NCBI GenBank assembly: GCA_004292515.1
Contig: RDXB01000052.1
Coordinates: 1-43,817 of the forward strand
DNA from: Oscillatoriales cyanobacterium
GTDB lineage: Bacteria > Cyanobacteriota > Cyanobacteriia > CACIAM-69d
DNA length: 43,817 nucleotides
Direction: 5' to 3'
Shown: one piece after another, positions 26,311 through 35,241 of the stretch
How the letters are laid out: the number at the start of each line of letters is the position of its first letter
Numbering within the stretch: the stretch's first letter is position 1
Made by a program: the position numbers and the translations under genes
The notes under the pieces: model-generated
What the model was told of the DNA's origin: nothing
Database searches by the model: none
The model's input: only the letters and a program-made list of their open reading frames with translations

Positions 26311-26820
26311 TTAGGACGGATTGGCTGCATCCTCCTCATCGTCGGAGTCCTCGTCATCGTCGAAGTCTTCATCATCGAAGTCCTCGTCGTCGAAGTCCTC
26401 ATCGTCGTCGGAGTCTGCATCTTGAAAGTCGGGGGCGATCGCCTCAAGGTCGATCGGGTTTTCTAGGCGTTGCTGTTCCAGTTGCTCCAGAAGGCTCAGA
26501 ACACGGGTGCCCCGCTCGATCGACGCATCCTCAACGAAAATCACTTCCGGGGTACGTCGCAGCCCGACCCGCTGCCCCAACTCGCTGCGCACATAGCCCG
26601 TGGCCGATCGCAGCCCGGCCATCGTAGCCGCGCGGGCTTCGGAGGTTCCGTAAACACTCACAAAAATTTTGGCATGTTGTAAATCGCCCGATACATCCAC
26701 ATCGGTGACGCTGACCATGCCCATACCCACGCGATCGTCCTTGATGCCGCTGATCAGCATTTGACTGACTTCGCGCCGAATTGCTTCTGCGACCCGTGCG
26801 ACGCGCCGATTAGTAGCCAT
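26311..26820 (-). CDS. rbfA: 30S ribosome-binding factor A with an acidic C-terminal tail
   Basis: RbfA assists late maturation of the 30S subunit and 16S rRNA 5'-end processing. The core ([20 protein letters not shown] to about residue 120) is a complete KH-like domain, including [17 protein letters not shown] and [16 protein letters not shown]. Residues from about 140 on are Asp/Glu runs (FDDED repeats) encoded by a 15-bp tandem array near 26,341-26,410. The ATG at 26,820 has GGAG eight bases upstream; the frame's earlier ATG at 26,841 is less likely. The acidic tail is longer than in most relatives and probably length-variable. The gene lies between DUF751 and arsM. Confidence 0.93.
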   Translation of the reverse strand: MATNRRVARVAEAIRREVSQMLISGIKDDRVGMGMVSVTDVDVSGDLQHAKIFVSVYGTSEARAATMAGLRSATGYVRSELGQRVGLRRTPEVIFVEDASIERGTRVLSLLEQLEQQRLENPIDLEAIAPDFQDADSDDDEDFDDEDFDDEDFDDDEDSDDEEDAANPS

Positions 26821-27013
26821 ATGCCCTTCTCCGTAATCCAAACAATCGAAAATCCAAACAGTCGAAGGCTAGGGCTATGACGATTCCTAGCCCTAGCTTG
26901 ATTCCGAGCCTCGGTTGTGGCTAGCGGGTGGGAACGGCGATCGCCGTGGGCGATCGCATTGGACAAATTCCCACGCCCCTGGGCCCGGTGGGCCCCAGTG
27001 ATGGTGTGGCCCC

Positions 27014-27220
27014 CTATTGCACAACACCCAGACCCAACATGGCCTTAAGGGTAAAAAACACAAACCCCAAGGCCGACACAAACAAACAGCTCACCGCCAC
27101 GGCCGATCGCCGGTCTTGCATCAGGGCAGTGAAGGGCGAGAGCAGGGTGAGCAACACGCCCAGGCTGAAACTAATCAGAAAGCGAGGATAGCGTAAAACG
27201 TTATTTAAAAAGTCTTGCAT
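27014..27220 (-). CDS. DUF751 (Ycf33-like) small membrane protein
   Basis: The product is 68 residues, with two membrane helices. MQDFLNNVLRYPRFLISFSL and FVFFTLKAMLGL match the Ycf33/DUF751 family found in cyanobacteria and plastids; its function is unknown. It lies upstream of rbfA on the same strand (193 bp), a neighbour pairing I recall from other cyanobacterial genomes. Confidence 0.88.
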   Translation of the reverse strand: MQDFLNNVLRYPRFLISFSLGVLLTLLSPFTALMQDRRSAVAVSCLFVSALGFVFFTLKAMLGLGVVQ

Positions 27221-27310
27221 GATTTTGCACAGGAGCTGGATGGCGATCGGTGCAGGGCAATTGCGACGGGCGATCGTACGGGACTATTTTACGAGCGGGA
27301 GGCGGCTCTT

Positions 27311-27394
27311 GTTGAGGTTGTTAGTTGAGGTTGTTGAGGTTGTTGAGGTTGTTAGTGGAGGTTATTGAAGTTCTTGAAGTTATTGAGGTTGTTA
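27311..27394. repeat. 9-bp tandem repeat array
   Basis: About nine units of GTTGAGGTT and variants (GTGGAGGTT, CTTGAAGTT), some separated by GTTA, fill the spacer between gpsA and the DUF751 gene. Such arrays commonly vary in length between strains. Confidence 0.85.
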
Positions 27395-27401
27395 AACGCC
27401 C

Positions 27402-28385
27402 CTAAAGCAGCTCGTCTTCAAATTCTTGCTTGAGGTCGCGATCGATCAGGGCGCGCACAGCTTGTTGGGGTGTAATTTGGCGGTGCAGCAGGCGATGAAC
27501 TTGCCGGGCGATCGGCACGGGAATTTGGCAATCGTGAGCAATTTCCACCAACACTTCGGTGGTGTTGATGCCTTCAACAGTGCTGTGGATGTCGGCCAAG
27601 ACGCGATCGAGCGGTTTGCCCTGGGCCAAGCCATAGCCCACCTGGTAGTTGCGCGAGAGGGCGCTGTTGCAGGTGGCCAGCAAGTCCCCCAAACCCGCCA
27701 ACCCAAAAAAAGTCTCCGCCTGGCCGCCCAAGTGAGTGCCAATCCGAATCATTTCCGGCAGGGCCCGGGTCAGTAGGGCGGCCTTGGCATTGGTGCCCAG
27801 TTGCAACCCGTCGCAAACTCCAGCGGCGATCGCCATCACGTTTTTGAGGGTGCCGCCCAGTTCCGTGCCGATCGGGTCGAGGTTGGCATAAACCCGCAAC
27901 ACATCGGAGGCAAAAGCCCGCTGCACAGCCTCAGTAGCAGCGCGATCAAGCCCGGCCACCACCGTGGCACAGGGCAGCCCATGCTCAATTTCCTGGGACA
28001 GGTTGGGCCCCGACAACACCACGATCGGGTTATGGGGAAAGGCTGATTGCCAAAGCTGGGATGGCGTGTGGCGGCTTTGGGCATCTAGGCCCTTGGTGGC
28101 CGAAATCAGCACGGCGTGGGGCGGCAAGCCGGCCGGTTTGAGGCGGGCGATCGTCTCACTCACGCCTTTCATGGACACCGCCGACAAAACAAAATCGGCA
28201 TCTCGCACAACTTCAGTCAGGGGTTCGGGACTGCGCCGCGACCAGAGCCGGACGATCGCCTGCTGATTTTGGCGCGCCAGCCGGGCCAAGGCTGACCCCC
28301 ACACCCCGGCTCCCACAATGACAATCGTGATGGTCTGATCTCTGCTTTGCCCAGCTCCTGTCATGGCTCCCGTTGCGTTGGCCAT
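27402..28385 (-). CDS. gpsA: glycerol-3-phosphate dehydrogenase [NAD(P)+]
   Basis: The enzyme reduces dihydroxyacetone phosphate to sn-glycerol-3-phosphate for glycerolipid synthesis. The 327-residue product has a Rossmann motif IVGAGVWGSALARLA, the active-site region DPIGTELGGTLKNVMAIAAG with the catalytic lysine, and the C-terminal GLAGLGDLLATC and SRNYQVGYGLAQG blocks. The segment after LWSRRSPEP is shorter than in E. coli, as in other cyanobacterial forms. It appears to lead the minus-strand run gpsA - DUF751 - rbfA - arsM, with spacers of 181, 193 and 38 bp, so this may be more than one transcript. Confidence 0.95.
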   Translation of the reverse strand: MANATGAMTGAGQSRDQTITIVIVGAGVWGSALARLARQNQQAIVRLWSRRSPEPLTEVVRDADFVLSAVSMKGVSETIARLKPAGLPPHAVLISATKGLDAQSRHTPSQLWQSAFPHNPIVVLSGPNLSQEIEHGLPCATVVAGLDRAATEAVQRAFASDVLRVYANLDPIGTELGGTLKNVMAIAAGVCDGLQLGTNAKAALLTRALPEMIRIGTHLGGQAETFFGLAGLGDLLATCNSALSRNYQVGYGLAQGKPLDRVLADIHSTVEGINTTEVLVEIAHDCQIPVPIARQVHRLLHRQITPQQAVRALIDRDLKQEFEDELL

Positions 28386-28573
28386 AGGAATCCCTCATGC
28401 TAGCGCCATCGAACTGAGCATCTTACTAGCAACCCGATCGCCAACCAACGGTTTCAACCCAGCCAAGCGAGTAGATTAGAAACAATCCCTAGTGATCAAC
28501 AGTGATCAACCATTGGATCACACCCCGGACACATCGCTGATTGAAACTCCTGTGGAACCTCGATCGCAGCACT

Positions 28574-29353
28574 ATGGCCAAGCTAGCAAACTCGACGTTC
28601 GGACGGTGGCTGCAACGACTCCAAGCGGCCGCTCTGATTGGTGGCCAAACCCTGGTGCATGTGACCCAGGGCAAAATTCACCGCCGCAACACGATCGAAC
28701 AAATGCATTTGGTCGGCCCCGACTCCCTGGGTATCGTGCTGCTGGCGGGCGTGTCGATCGGGTCAGTGTTTACGATCCAGGTGGCCCGCGAGTTTATTAA
28801 ATACGGCGCAACTTCGGCGATCGGGGGGGTGATGGCCGTGGCCATGGCCCGGGAGTTGTCGCCCGTGTTTGCGGCGGTGATTTTGGCGGGGCGGGTGGGT
28901 TCGGCCTTCGCCGCCGAAATCGGCACGATGCGGGTGACGGAGCAAATCGACGCGCTTTACGTGTTGCGTACCGACCCGATCGACTATTTGGTCGTACCTC
29001 GGGCGATCGCCTGTTGCACCATGCTGCCCCTGCTGACGGAGTTGGGATTTTTAGCGGCGATGGTCGCGGGGCTAATCATCGCCGATTTGGGCTTTGGCAT
29101 CGGTCATCACGAATTTTTAAACTCCGTCAAAACCTTTTTGGGGCCGCGCGATTTGCTCTGTGCAGCCATCAAAGGCATCTGCTTTGGCGGGCTAATTGCC
29201 GTGATCGGCTGCGGCTGGGGCCTCAGCACCAGCGGCGGGGCCAAAGGGGTGGGCCAGTCCACCACCTCCGCCGTGGTCACATCCTTGCTGGCGATTTTGA
29301 TTGCCAATTTCTTCCTGTCTTGGCTGATGTTCCGCAACGTGCCGACGCTCTAG
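28574..29353 (+). CDS. mlaE: MlaE-family lipid ABC transporter permease
   Basis: The product is 259 residues with five or six membrane helices. It matches the MlaE/permease family of lipid transport ABC systems: the elbow helix region HRRNTIEQMHLVGPDSLGIV, the long central VMAVAMARELSPVFAAVILAGRVGSAFAAEIGTM, and the following QIDALYVLRTDPIDYLVVPR. In E. coli the complex moves phospholipids between membranes; in cyanobacteria and chloroplasts (TGD1) the homologue feeds lipids to inner membranes. No mlaF ATPase or MCE-domain mlaD is adjacent. ATG at 28,574 was chosen; the frame has a TTG at 28,541. Confidence 0.9.
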   Translation: MAKLANSTFGRWLQRLQAAALIGGQTLVHVTQGKIHRRNTIEQMHLVGPDSLGIVLLAGVSIGSVFTIQVAREFIKYGATSAIGGVMAVAMARELSPVFAAVILAGRVGSAFAAEIGTMRVTEQIDALYVLRTDPIDYLVVPRAIACCTMLPLLTELGFLAAMVAGLIIADLGFGIGHHEFLNSVKTFLGPRDLLCAAIKGICFGGLIAVIGCGWGLSTSGGAKGVGQSTTSAVVTSLLAILIANFFLSWLMFRNVPTL

Positions 29354-29551
29354 AGACGCTAGAAAGCAGACGCTAGAAAGCAACAGACTAACCGAGCCGG
29401 AGCCGATCGCCCCGATTGCTCCGGCCCAATGACAGACCCCAAACCCTTGGCCTGGAATGGCTGCGGGATGGATGACCGGGCGATCGCACCTCTGAACCCG
29501 GCAGGTCTGTCAAACTAGATCAGGAACGATCGCTATCGGGCAAACCAGATC

Positions 29552-29953
29552 ATGACTTTCAAGGTTCAAAAAACCGACGCGGAATGGCAAGCTCAACTCA
29601 CGCCAGAACAGTTCCGCGTGACCCGCAAACATGGCACGGAGCGAGCCTTTACCGGGGAATATTGGAACACCAAGGACGCAGGCACCTATAACTGCGTTTG
29701 CTGTGGTCATCCGCTGTTTGTGTCAGACACCAAATACGATTCGGGCACCGGTTGGCCGAGCTTTTGGCAACCTGTGGGCCCCGACAGTGTCGAAACCAAG
29801 ACCGATCGCACCCTGTGGATGGTGCGTACCGAGGTGCATTGCTCGAACTGCGGCGCACATCTGGGCCATGTATTTGAAGATGGCCCCGCACCCACGGGTC
29901 TGCGCTATTGCATGAACTCAGCGTCGTTAGCGTTTGCGCCCAAGAATGCGTAA
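29552..29953 (+). CDS. msrB: peptide-methionine (R)-S-oxide reductase
   Basis: The enzyme reduces methionine R-sulfoxide in oxidised proteins. The 133-residue product has two zinc-binding pairs (Cys48-x-x-Cys51 and Cys97-x-x-Cys100), the block GTGWPSFW, and the C-terminal [11 protein letters not shown] with catalytic Cys120. The second redox Cys of thioredoxin-dependent forms is not obvious beyond the zinc ligands and Cys50. It is monocistronic, 198 bp after mlaE. Confidence 0.95.
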   Translation: MTFKVQKTDAEWQAQLTPEQFRVTRKHGTERAFTGEYWNTKDAGTYNCVCCGHPLFVSDTKYDSGTGWPSFWQPVGPDSVETKTDRTLWMVRTEVHCSNCGAHLGHVFEDGPAPTGLRYCMNSASLAFAPKNA

Positions 29954-30083
29954 GGCTAGCGACGGCCACAGGGTCTAGGGAAAAACCGGTGGGGAGCGGG
30001 TGAACCAAGACCCGCCCCACTCGCGATCGCCACCCCTCGCTAGTCATCGCATCACTAGACTCAGTCGCTGGGCTGATCGCAGG

Positions 30084-30165
30084 AGGTTAGGTTGAGCTGT
30101 ACGAAACCCAACTCGATCGATGCTGGGGTTGCTGGCGTTTGGTTTCGTTCCTCAACCCAGCCTAC
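30084..30165. mobile_element. MITE-like inverted repeat element
   Basis: The left arm (30,082-30,112) and the right arm (30,137-30,166, GGTTTCGTTCCTCAACCCAG) are imperfect inverted copies. The right arm resembles a motif I recall as very frequent in cyanobacterial spacer elements. The surrounding spacer (29,954-30,287) shows no gene; short TTTTGAGAT direct repeats lie at about 30,185-30,222. Confidence 0.55.
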
Positions 30166-30287
30166 TGATGCTATCAATGATGTGACTTTTGAGATGTAGC
30201 TTTTGAGATATAACTTTTGACGTTTGACTTCAAGCCAGTGATTTAATTGAGTTAGCCTGCGACAAGCAACGATCAACTGACAAGCAA

Positions 30288-32687
30288 CTAGGTCAAAGAC
30301 ACATCGGGCGGCAAACGAGACATCGGCAACGAGAAGGTACGTTGCAACAGTTGACTGACCGTGTTGCCATCCACAGGATGTGAGAACCAATAGCCCTGAC
30401 CATAGCGACATTGCAGGGACTGAAGCTGACGGACTTGATCGAGGGTTTCGATCCCTTCAGCTACGGTGTCCATCCCCAGGGATTCGGCCAGGGCGATGAT
30501 GGCACGGACGATCGCCCAGTTGCCTTCGTGGCTACGAGTCACGAAAGAGCGATCGATTTTGATTGTGTCGATCGGGAACCGCTGCAAATAGCTCAAGGAC
30601 GAATAGCCCGTCCCAAAGTCGTCAATGCTCAGTTGAATGCCCTGGTCTCGCAACTTGCGCAGGAGTCGCTCCGCCGATCGCGCATCGGCCATCACCACAC
30701 TTTCGGTAATTTCCAGCTTGAGATGGTGGGGAGCCAAGCCCGTTTCTTCGAGGATGCTCTCGATCGACTTAATCAAATTGGGCTGCATAAACTGCCGGGC
30801 CGACAGGTTCACGCTAATCGTTAGGCGATGGCCCGAGTCGGTGGGTTGGCGCAGGTGGGGCATGGCCTGCAACCACACCATGGTCTGCTGACAGGCTTCG
30901 CGCAAAATCCACTCGCCCAGGGCAATGATCGTACCCGTTTCCTCCGCCATGGGAATAAACTCCACGGGGCTGACCAGGCCGCGATCGGGATGATGCCACC
31001 GCACAAGGGCTTCGAGGCTGGCAATGTCTCCGGTGGTCAAGTCCACGAGGGGTTGGTAGTGCAAGAAAAATTCCTGGCGCTCCAGGGCCCGGCGCAAATC
31101 TCGCTCTAGGTGCAATTGGGCAATCACTCGTTCTCGGAAGGAGCGATCGAAGGCGGCATAGCAGTTGCGACCCAGCTCCTTGGCGCGATACATGGCTAAA
31201 TCTGCATCCCGCAGCACATCGCCGGGCCGGCCATATTCCGGGGAACCAAAGGCAATGCCAATGCTGGTGGTGACCGTAAATTCGTGCCCTTCCACATCAA
31301 AAGGCGCTTTTAGGGCCATTTGGATTCGTTCGGCAGCACGGGTGGCCAAGTCGGGGCGATCGAGATCCGTCAGCAACACCGCAAATTCATCGCCCCCCAA
31401 CCGGGCCACCGTGTCTTGGGGCCGCACGCAGGCCCGCAACCGATTGGCCAAATCCACCAGGAGCCGATCGCCACAGAGATGACCCAGGCTGTCGTTGACC
31501 ACTTTGAACCGATCGAGATCCAAAAACAGCACGGCAAAGTGGCGATCGGGCTGGCGGCGAGTCAGGGCAATGGTTTGGCCCAGCCGATCGATAAAGAGCG
31601 ATCGGTTAGGCAAGCCAGTCAGGGCATCATGCAAGGCATCATGCAGCAAGCGCGATTCAACCAGCTTGCGCTCGTGGATATCCGCCAGAGACCCCGCCAT
31701 CCGCTTGGCCTTGCCCAGTCCATCGCGCACCGCAATGCCCCGACAAAGCACCCAGCGCAAACTGCCATCCGCATGGCGAATGCGGTGCTCGCTTTCAAAG
31801 TGGTCGCTGCGGCCCTGGAGATGGGCATCGAGGGCGGCGCGCAGTCGAATTAAATCTTCGGGATGGACACGATCAAACCATTCCTGGGGGCGATCGCCCA
31901 CCTCCGTTTCGTGGTATCCCAACAGGGACTTCCAGCGCGGCGAAAAGTAGACCCGATTGCGATCAAGATCCCAATCCCACAGACCATCGTTTGCCCCCCG
32001 CACCGCCAGGGCATAGCGCGTTTCACTTTCCTGGAGCGCTGACAACAACTGAGACTGGCCCAGCGCCACACCTGCTTGCACCGCAATTTGCTGGAGCAAC
32101 TCCGTTTCAAACACCTGCCACTCACGGGAGGCTCGACAATGGTGAGCAATCAACAGCCCCCACAGGTATTTTTCCTCGCGATCGGGATGCATCGCCGGCT
32201 GCACGATCGGCACCACCAAATTAGCCTGCACCCGGAATTGTTGGAGCAGCAATCGATGACAATCTGAAATAGGTGCTTGATCCACATCGGAAATAGAAGA
32301 AACCCGCCCCTCTGCATATTTGGCGTAGAAATGTTCCGAGAAGCAAGGATCATGAACCGATTGACCAATTAAGGAGTAGCTAGCATCAGCCACCGCCTCA
32401 ACTACAAACATACCTTGGTCGATTTTATGTAGTTGATAAACCAGGACACGATCGCATTGCAACATGCCCTGAACCTCGTCAACCATCGTTTGCAGAATCG
32501 TCTCGACACGCAACGATTGGTGAATCTTAGCAGCAATATTGGCAAACAGTTGCGATCGCCAATATTGCCGCTGTAGCTCAAATTCTGCCTCCATGCGATC
32601 GGTCACGTTTTGCCCAGTCTTTGTAAAATTTAACTGCCGAACTTCCAGCCTAGAATTGCCAAGTTTTGACTCCCAAAGCTCGCTCAA
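30288..32687 (-). CDS. DXCF-type cyanobacteriochrome GAF - PAS - GGDEF - EAL protein
   Basis: This is a 799-residue photoreceptor-like c-di-GMP enzyme. GAF domain (about 48-212): it has DPCF at 113-116 and a Cys-His pair at 143-144 before RLLLQQFRVQANLVVPI. The two cysteines are 28 residues apart, as in TePixJ, so a bilin bound at Cys143 with a second thioether at Cys115 (blue/green type) is expected. A PAS/PAC domain follows at about 223-345. The GGDEF domain carries LGGDEFAVLL (431-435) with an RxxD inhibitory site (Arg422-Asp425), suggesting active, feedback-inhibited diguanylate cyclase. The EAL domain has EALVRW (559-561), DDFGTGYSSL and KIDRSF, so phosphodiesterase activity is also possible. 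The start is TTG at 32,687 or ATG at 32,594. Confidence 0.9.
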   Translation of the reverse strand: MSELWESKLGNSRLEVRQLNFTKTGQNVTDRMEAEFELQRQYWRSQLFANIAAKIHQSLRVETILQTMVDEVQGMLQCDRVLVYQLHKIDQGMFVVEAVADASYSLIGQSVHDPCFSEHFYAKYAEGRVSSISDVDQAPISDCHRLLLQQFRVQANLVVPIVQPAMHPDREEKYLWGLLIAHHCRASREWQVFETELLQQIAVQAGVALGQSQLLSALQESETRYALAVRGANDGLWDWDLDRNRVYFSPRWKSLLGYHETEVGDRPQEWFDRVHPEDLIRLRAALDAHLQGRSDHFESEHRIRHADGSLRWVLCRGIAVRDGLGKAKRMAGSLADIHERKLVESRLLHDALHDALTGLPNRSLFIDRLGQTIALTRRQPDRHFAVLFLDLDRFKVVNDSLGHLCGDRLLVDLANRLRACVRPQDTVARLGGDEFAVLLTDLDRPDLATRAAERIQMALKAPFDVEGHEFTVTTSIGIAFGSPEYGRPGDVLRDADLAMYRAKELGRNCYAAFDRSFRERVIAQLHLERDLRRALERQEFFLHYQPLVDLTTGDIASLEALVRWHHPDRGLVSPVEFIPMAEETGTIIALGEWILREACQQTMVWLQAMPHLRQPTDSGHRLTISVNLSARQFMQPNLIKSIESILEETGLAPHHLKLEITESVVMADARSAERLLRKLRDQGIQLSIDDFGTGYSSLSYLQRFPIDTIKIDRSFVTRSHEGNWAIVRAIIALAESLGMDTVAEGIETLDQVRQLQSLQCRYGQGYWFSHPVDGNTVSQLLQRTFSLPMSRLPPDVSLT

Positions 32688-33389
32688 TTCCTTAAATCTT
32701 GAATCCTAAATTCTCAGAATTTATCGAGAGCCAAATCGCAAAAAGCATAGTTTCTCATCCCCTGCCACCCCAGCTCTCAGCCACCCCAGAAGCGCCAGTC
32801 ATTCATCGTTGCTAACGGTCTCACCAACCGTTACACAGATGCGCCCCCCTAGAGCCATGTCCTTTGACCTAGCTTATCAATGGCACAATCGACGAAATTC
32901 TCTCATCTAGAGAAGCTACCTTGGGTCGATTGTTGCCATTCCATCAAGAACGCCCCCATCGTTGGCCCAACTTGAGCCAGGGACTTTCTCGGTCAGTTGC
33001 CTCGATGCAGCGGAGTTGCCCCCACAAAACCACTGCATGACCCAGGCCCTGTTGATCCTGATGTTGGCATCATTTCGTGTCCGTCACGACGACAACAATG
33101 GCTAGAGGTAGGAGAAACACTGCGATCGCTTACCCTCAAGACCAAGCAATCTGGTATTGTCCGTCATCTCTGCCATTCCAGTAACGCTCGCTCACACAGA
33201 GTCTGACAGCCAAGGAATTGAGAGAACGCCTGCACAAGGCATAGAAGCCCCGAGGAACAAGCGACCAGCCCGATCCCTAAGCAGATGCCTCGCGAGCAAA
33301 CTTTGGTTTTCTTATAGATTGATCATCTTCAAAACCAATCAGCAATCACCAATTCCTCAGAAGAGGTGTGCTATGGGTCAAGCCCGGTC

Positions 33390-33408
33390 GGTGTGATCAG
33401 GTCACACC
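33390..33408. repeat. short perfect inverted repeat GGTGTGA-N5-TCACACC
   Basis: Two seven-base arms flank TCAGG. The inner TGTGA/TCACA resembles a CRP-type operator, but its spacer is five bases rather than the six of CRP and cyanobacterial SyCRP1 sites. A hairpin is equally possible. Confidence 0.5.
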
Positions 33409-34008
33409 CGCCCATTGGGATTGAGTCTGATTCTTCAATCTTTATTTTAGATCCAAACCCAGCATACAGGCTGATTTGACACAACGGAACCTCTTGCCCC
33501 GGGGACTTCATTGCTTGACCAATTCAAGGAGTTCATTAATTTTTTCTAGTTTTATGCATGAGTGTGATGGGGCTAAAAGGGCTGATCAAGCACTCATCAT
33601 CCTCAACTGAGCTTCAGGCTAGGGTTACATTCTCAGTATCCCTACCATCGAATCAAGAATGCTAGTTTCTTAGGGCAGATCTTCCTAAAGTGATCATGCT
33701 TGGAACTAGTTGTTATATTTTGAGAAAGTCATAAAACACCAATTTTGAGACTAGTTAACTAGAAAGAATGATAGTCATACCTGTGAGAGAATCTCTGAAA
33801 AGCGCACAGGGTGAGCATGATCTACCGGCTCATGGCTTGATGATATATTTGATATAGTGTGCCAATCATTTAAGAACAATGCGGTGTGGAATAGCGGCTT
33901 CCATACACCTTTTATATTGATTTTATATGGATGCTTATATGGACGCAGTGCGGTGGCGGCGGGGCGATCGCTCAACCAATCAGCACATGGTTTCTCAAAA
34001 GCAGCAAC

Positions 34009-34182
34009 CGTAGGGTGTGTAGGGCAACGGTTTCTTATTTTTAGAATCTCTAATGAATGCCCTACGCACCGCTGCAATTGGAGCGTAATTACAATCTGGA
34101 GAATGCGCGGTTGATCGATGGTGCGTGGGAGAAAATGCCAGCGCGATCGTTTCCCCAAAAGCGTGCTCCCACACACCCTACG
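34009..34182. mobile_element. 174-bp miniature inverted-repeat element, copy A
   Basis: CGTAGGGTGTGT (34,009-34,020) is inverted at ACACACCCTACG (34,171-34,182). The interior, including GCCCTACGCACCGCTGCAA and GAGAAAATGCCAGCGCGATC, is shared with the copy at 35,839-35,981. It is non-coding. The right end abuts the stop of the small minus-strand gene by 7 bp. Confidence 0.8.
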
Positions 34183-34189
34183 CACGAAC

Positions 34190-34455
34190 TCAACTCAACG
34201 ACAATAGCCGCCGCATCAAGCTCATCACCTCACCGGGATTTTGCGTCGGCTGCATGGGCGACCACTCATACAATTCCGCAAAGCTGCGCAGATACAACAC
34301 GCGGATCGTGTTTTCCACGGCACGCGGCGACCCCATCACCATGACCTTCACCGTTTCGCGCCCGTCCATCGCGCGGGTAAGGAATCGAGCTGCGATCGCC
34401 CCTCAGTCAAGGATTCCGGGGCGATCGTTCCTTCTAAAAAATTCAATGGCTGCAT
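34190..34455 (-). pseudogene. small conserved-looking protein gene split by a probable one-base frameshift
   Basis: The ATG at 34,455 has an AGGAG eight to nine bases upstream and encodes MQPLNFLEGTIAPESLTEG, but this frame ends at 34,348. The -1 frame takes over at a G run (GAGGGGCGATCG, about 34,400) and reads GAIAARFLTRAMDGRETVKV, then MVMGSPRAVENTIRVLYLRS and EWSPMQPTQNPGEVMSLM to a TGA at 34,190. Restoring one G would give one protein of about 88 residues. Alternatively the second part may be translated alone from ATG at 34,369 (59 residues). I recall similar small proteins with GSPxxVxNTI and EWSP-x-NPGEVMS blocks in cyanobacteria; their function is unknown. Sequencing error in the homopolymer is possible. 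Confidence 0.65.
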
Positions 34456-34548
34456 GATTCGCTCTCCTGGTGAGCGCTTGCTTCCATGAAGCATAGTAGT
34501 CATCCTTTTAGGTGACTGTCAGCCTTTAGGATTCCGTCAGCCACAGGG

Positions 34549-34821
34549 ATGTCATTTACGGAAATCCAGACCTTTGAGACGATCGAGGGCATGGGAAAAG
34601 CCGGCCGCGTTTTGAAACAAGTGCTTGAGGATCACGAGGTGAGCCAATACTCCCTTGCGATGCAGATGGAAATTGAGCGCACCAATGTTTATCGCTGGTG
34701 CAAAGAAATTCGCGATCCCACCGCTGAAACACTTTTGGAAATTGTGAAGGCCCTGAAAGCGCTCAAGCCCGAGGCAGCGCGGGACTTTGTGCAGCGCTAC
34801 CTTGGCGAAGTGGTGGAATAA
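34549..34821 (+). CDS. XRE-family helix-turn-helix regulator
   Basis: The product is 90 residues, one DNA-binding domain. The helix-turn-helix is SQYSLAMQMEIERTNVYRWC at residues 32-51, followed by EIRDPTAETLLEIVKALKAL, which is the usual dimer-side helix set of Cro/C1-type proteins. It is transcribed divergently from the small frameshifted gene, with 93 bp between starts, and precedes the HepT/MntA pair on the other strand. It could regulate either, or the restriction-modification genes 2 kb away, but no operator was identified. Confidence 0.85.
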   Translation: MSFTEIQTFETIEGMGKAGRVLKQVLEDHEVSQYSLAMQMEIERTNVYRWCKEIRDPTAETLLEIVKALKALKPEAARDFVQRYLGEVVE

Positions 34822-34899
34822 TCGATCGCCCTTGCCAGCTTCCCGCTGGACTTCCTATCCCTTATCGATACCACGGTCACATCATTCAGTATTTCGTAA

Positions 34900-35241
34900 T
34901 TATTCATTGATGCCAGTAATGGTTTCCAATGTAGAAATCAATTTTGGTAGGGAAAGCTGAATCGTATCCCAAAGTGTGCTTAAGTTGATGCGATCATATT
35001 CATGGGCGATACGGTTTCGCATTCCGATGATTTGATGCCAAGGAATTTCCGGTATTTCTGCCTGAGATGCTTCAGAAATTCTGCGAGCAGCTTCACCAAT
35101 AATTTCGAGTTGGCGAGTGACGGCTGCTTGGCGCATTAGATCAAGCTGAAATGCATCCCAATCGATATCGGCCACAAATTCTTGGGCTAATTTTGCAGCT
35201 TTTAGCATATCTAATAAGTAGTTATGTTCACGAGGCAGCAT
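34900..35241 (-). CDS. hepT: HepT-like HEPN ribonuclease toxin (DUF86)
   Basis: The 113-residue, all-helical protein has the HEPN RNase motif R-x4-H-x-Y as Arg75-NRIA-His80-Glu-Tyr82 (GMRNRIAHEYD). N-terminal LLDMLKAAKLAQEFV and RQLEIIGEAARRIS are typical of the DUF86/HepT family. In known HepT/MntA systems the toxin cleaves RNA (tRNA in studied cases) and is neutralised when MntA adds AMP to the Tyr of the motif. Its start overlaps the mntA 3' end by 14 bp, downstream of mntA on the same strand. Confidence 0.9.
   Translation of the reverse strand: MLPREHNYLLDMLKAAKLAQEFVADIDWDAFQLDLMRQAAVTRQLEIIGEAARRISEASQAEIPEIPWHQIIGMRNRIAHEYDRINLSTLWDTIQLSLPKLISTLETITGINE

Larger units (their letters stand above)
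32688..34189. other. 1.5-kb A/T-richer spacer without recognisable genes
   Basis: Open frames on both strands give no recognisable product. Features seen are a TGTGA-TCAGG-TCACA palindrome at 33,390-33,408 and a 174-bp miniature element at 34,009-34,182. HIP1 sites are sparse from about 33,400 to 33,950, consistent with acquired or decaying DNA. Confidence 0.45.

Noticed and set aside
32997-34185. Several open frames of 69-136 codons on both strands in the A/T-rich spacer
   Set aside because: Products have no recognisable family features; the one on the minus strand at 33,775-34,185 reads through the miniature element, so it is repeat-derived.
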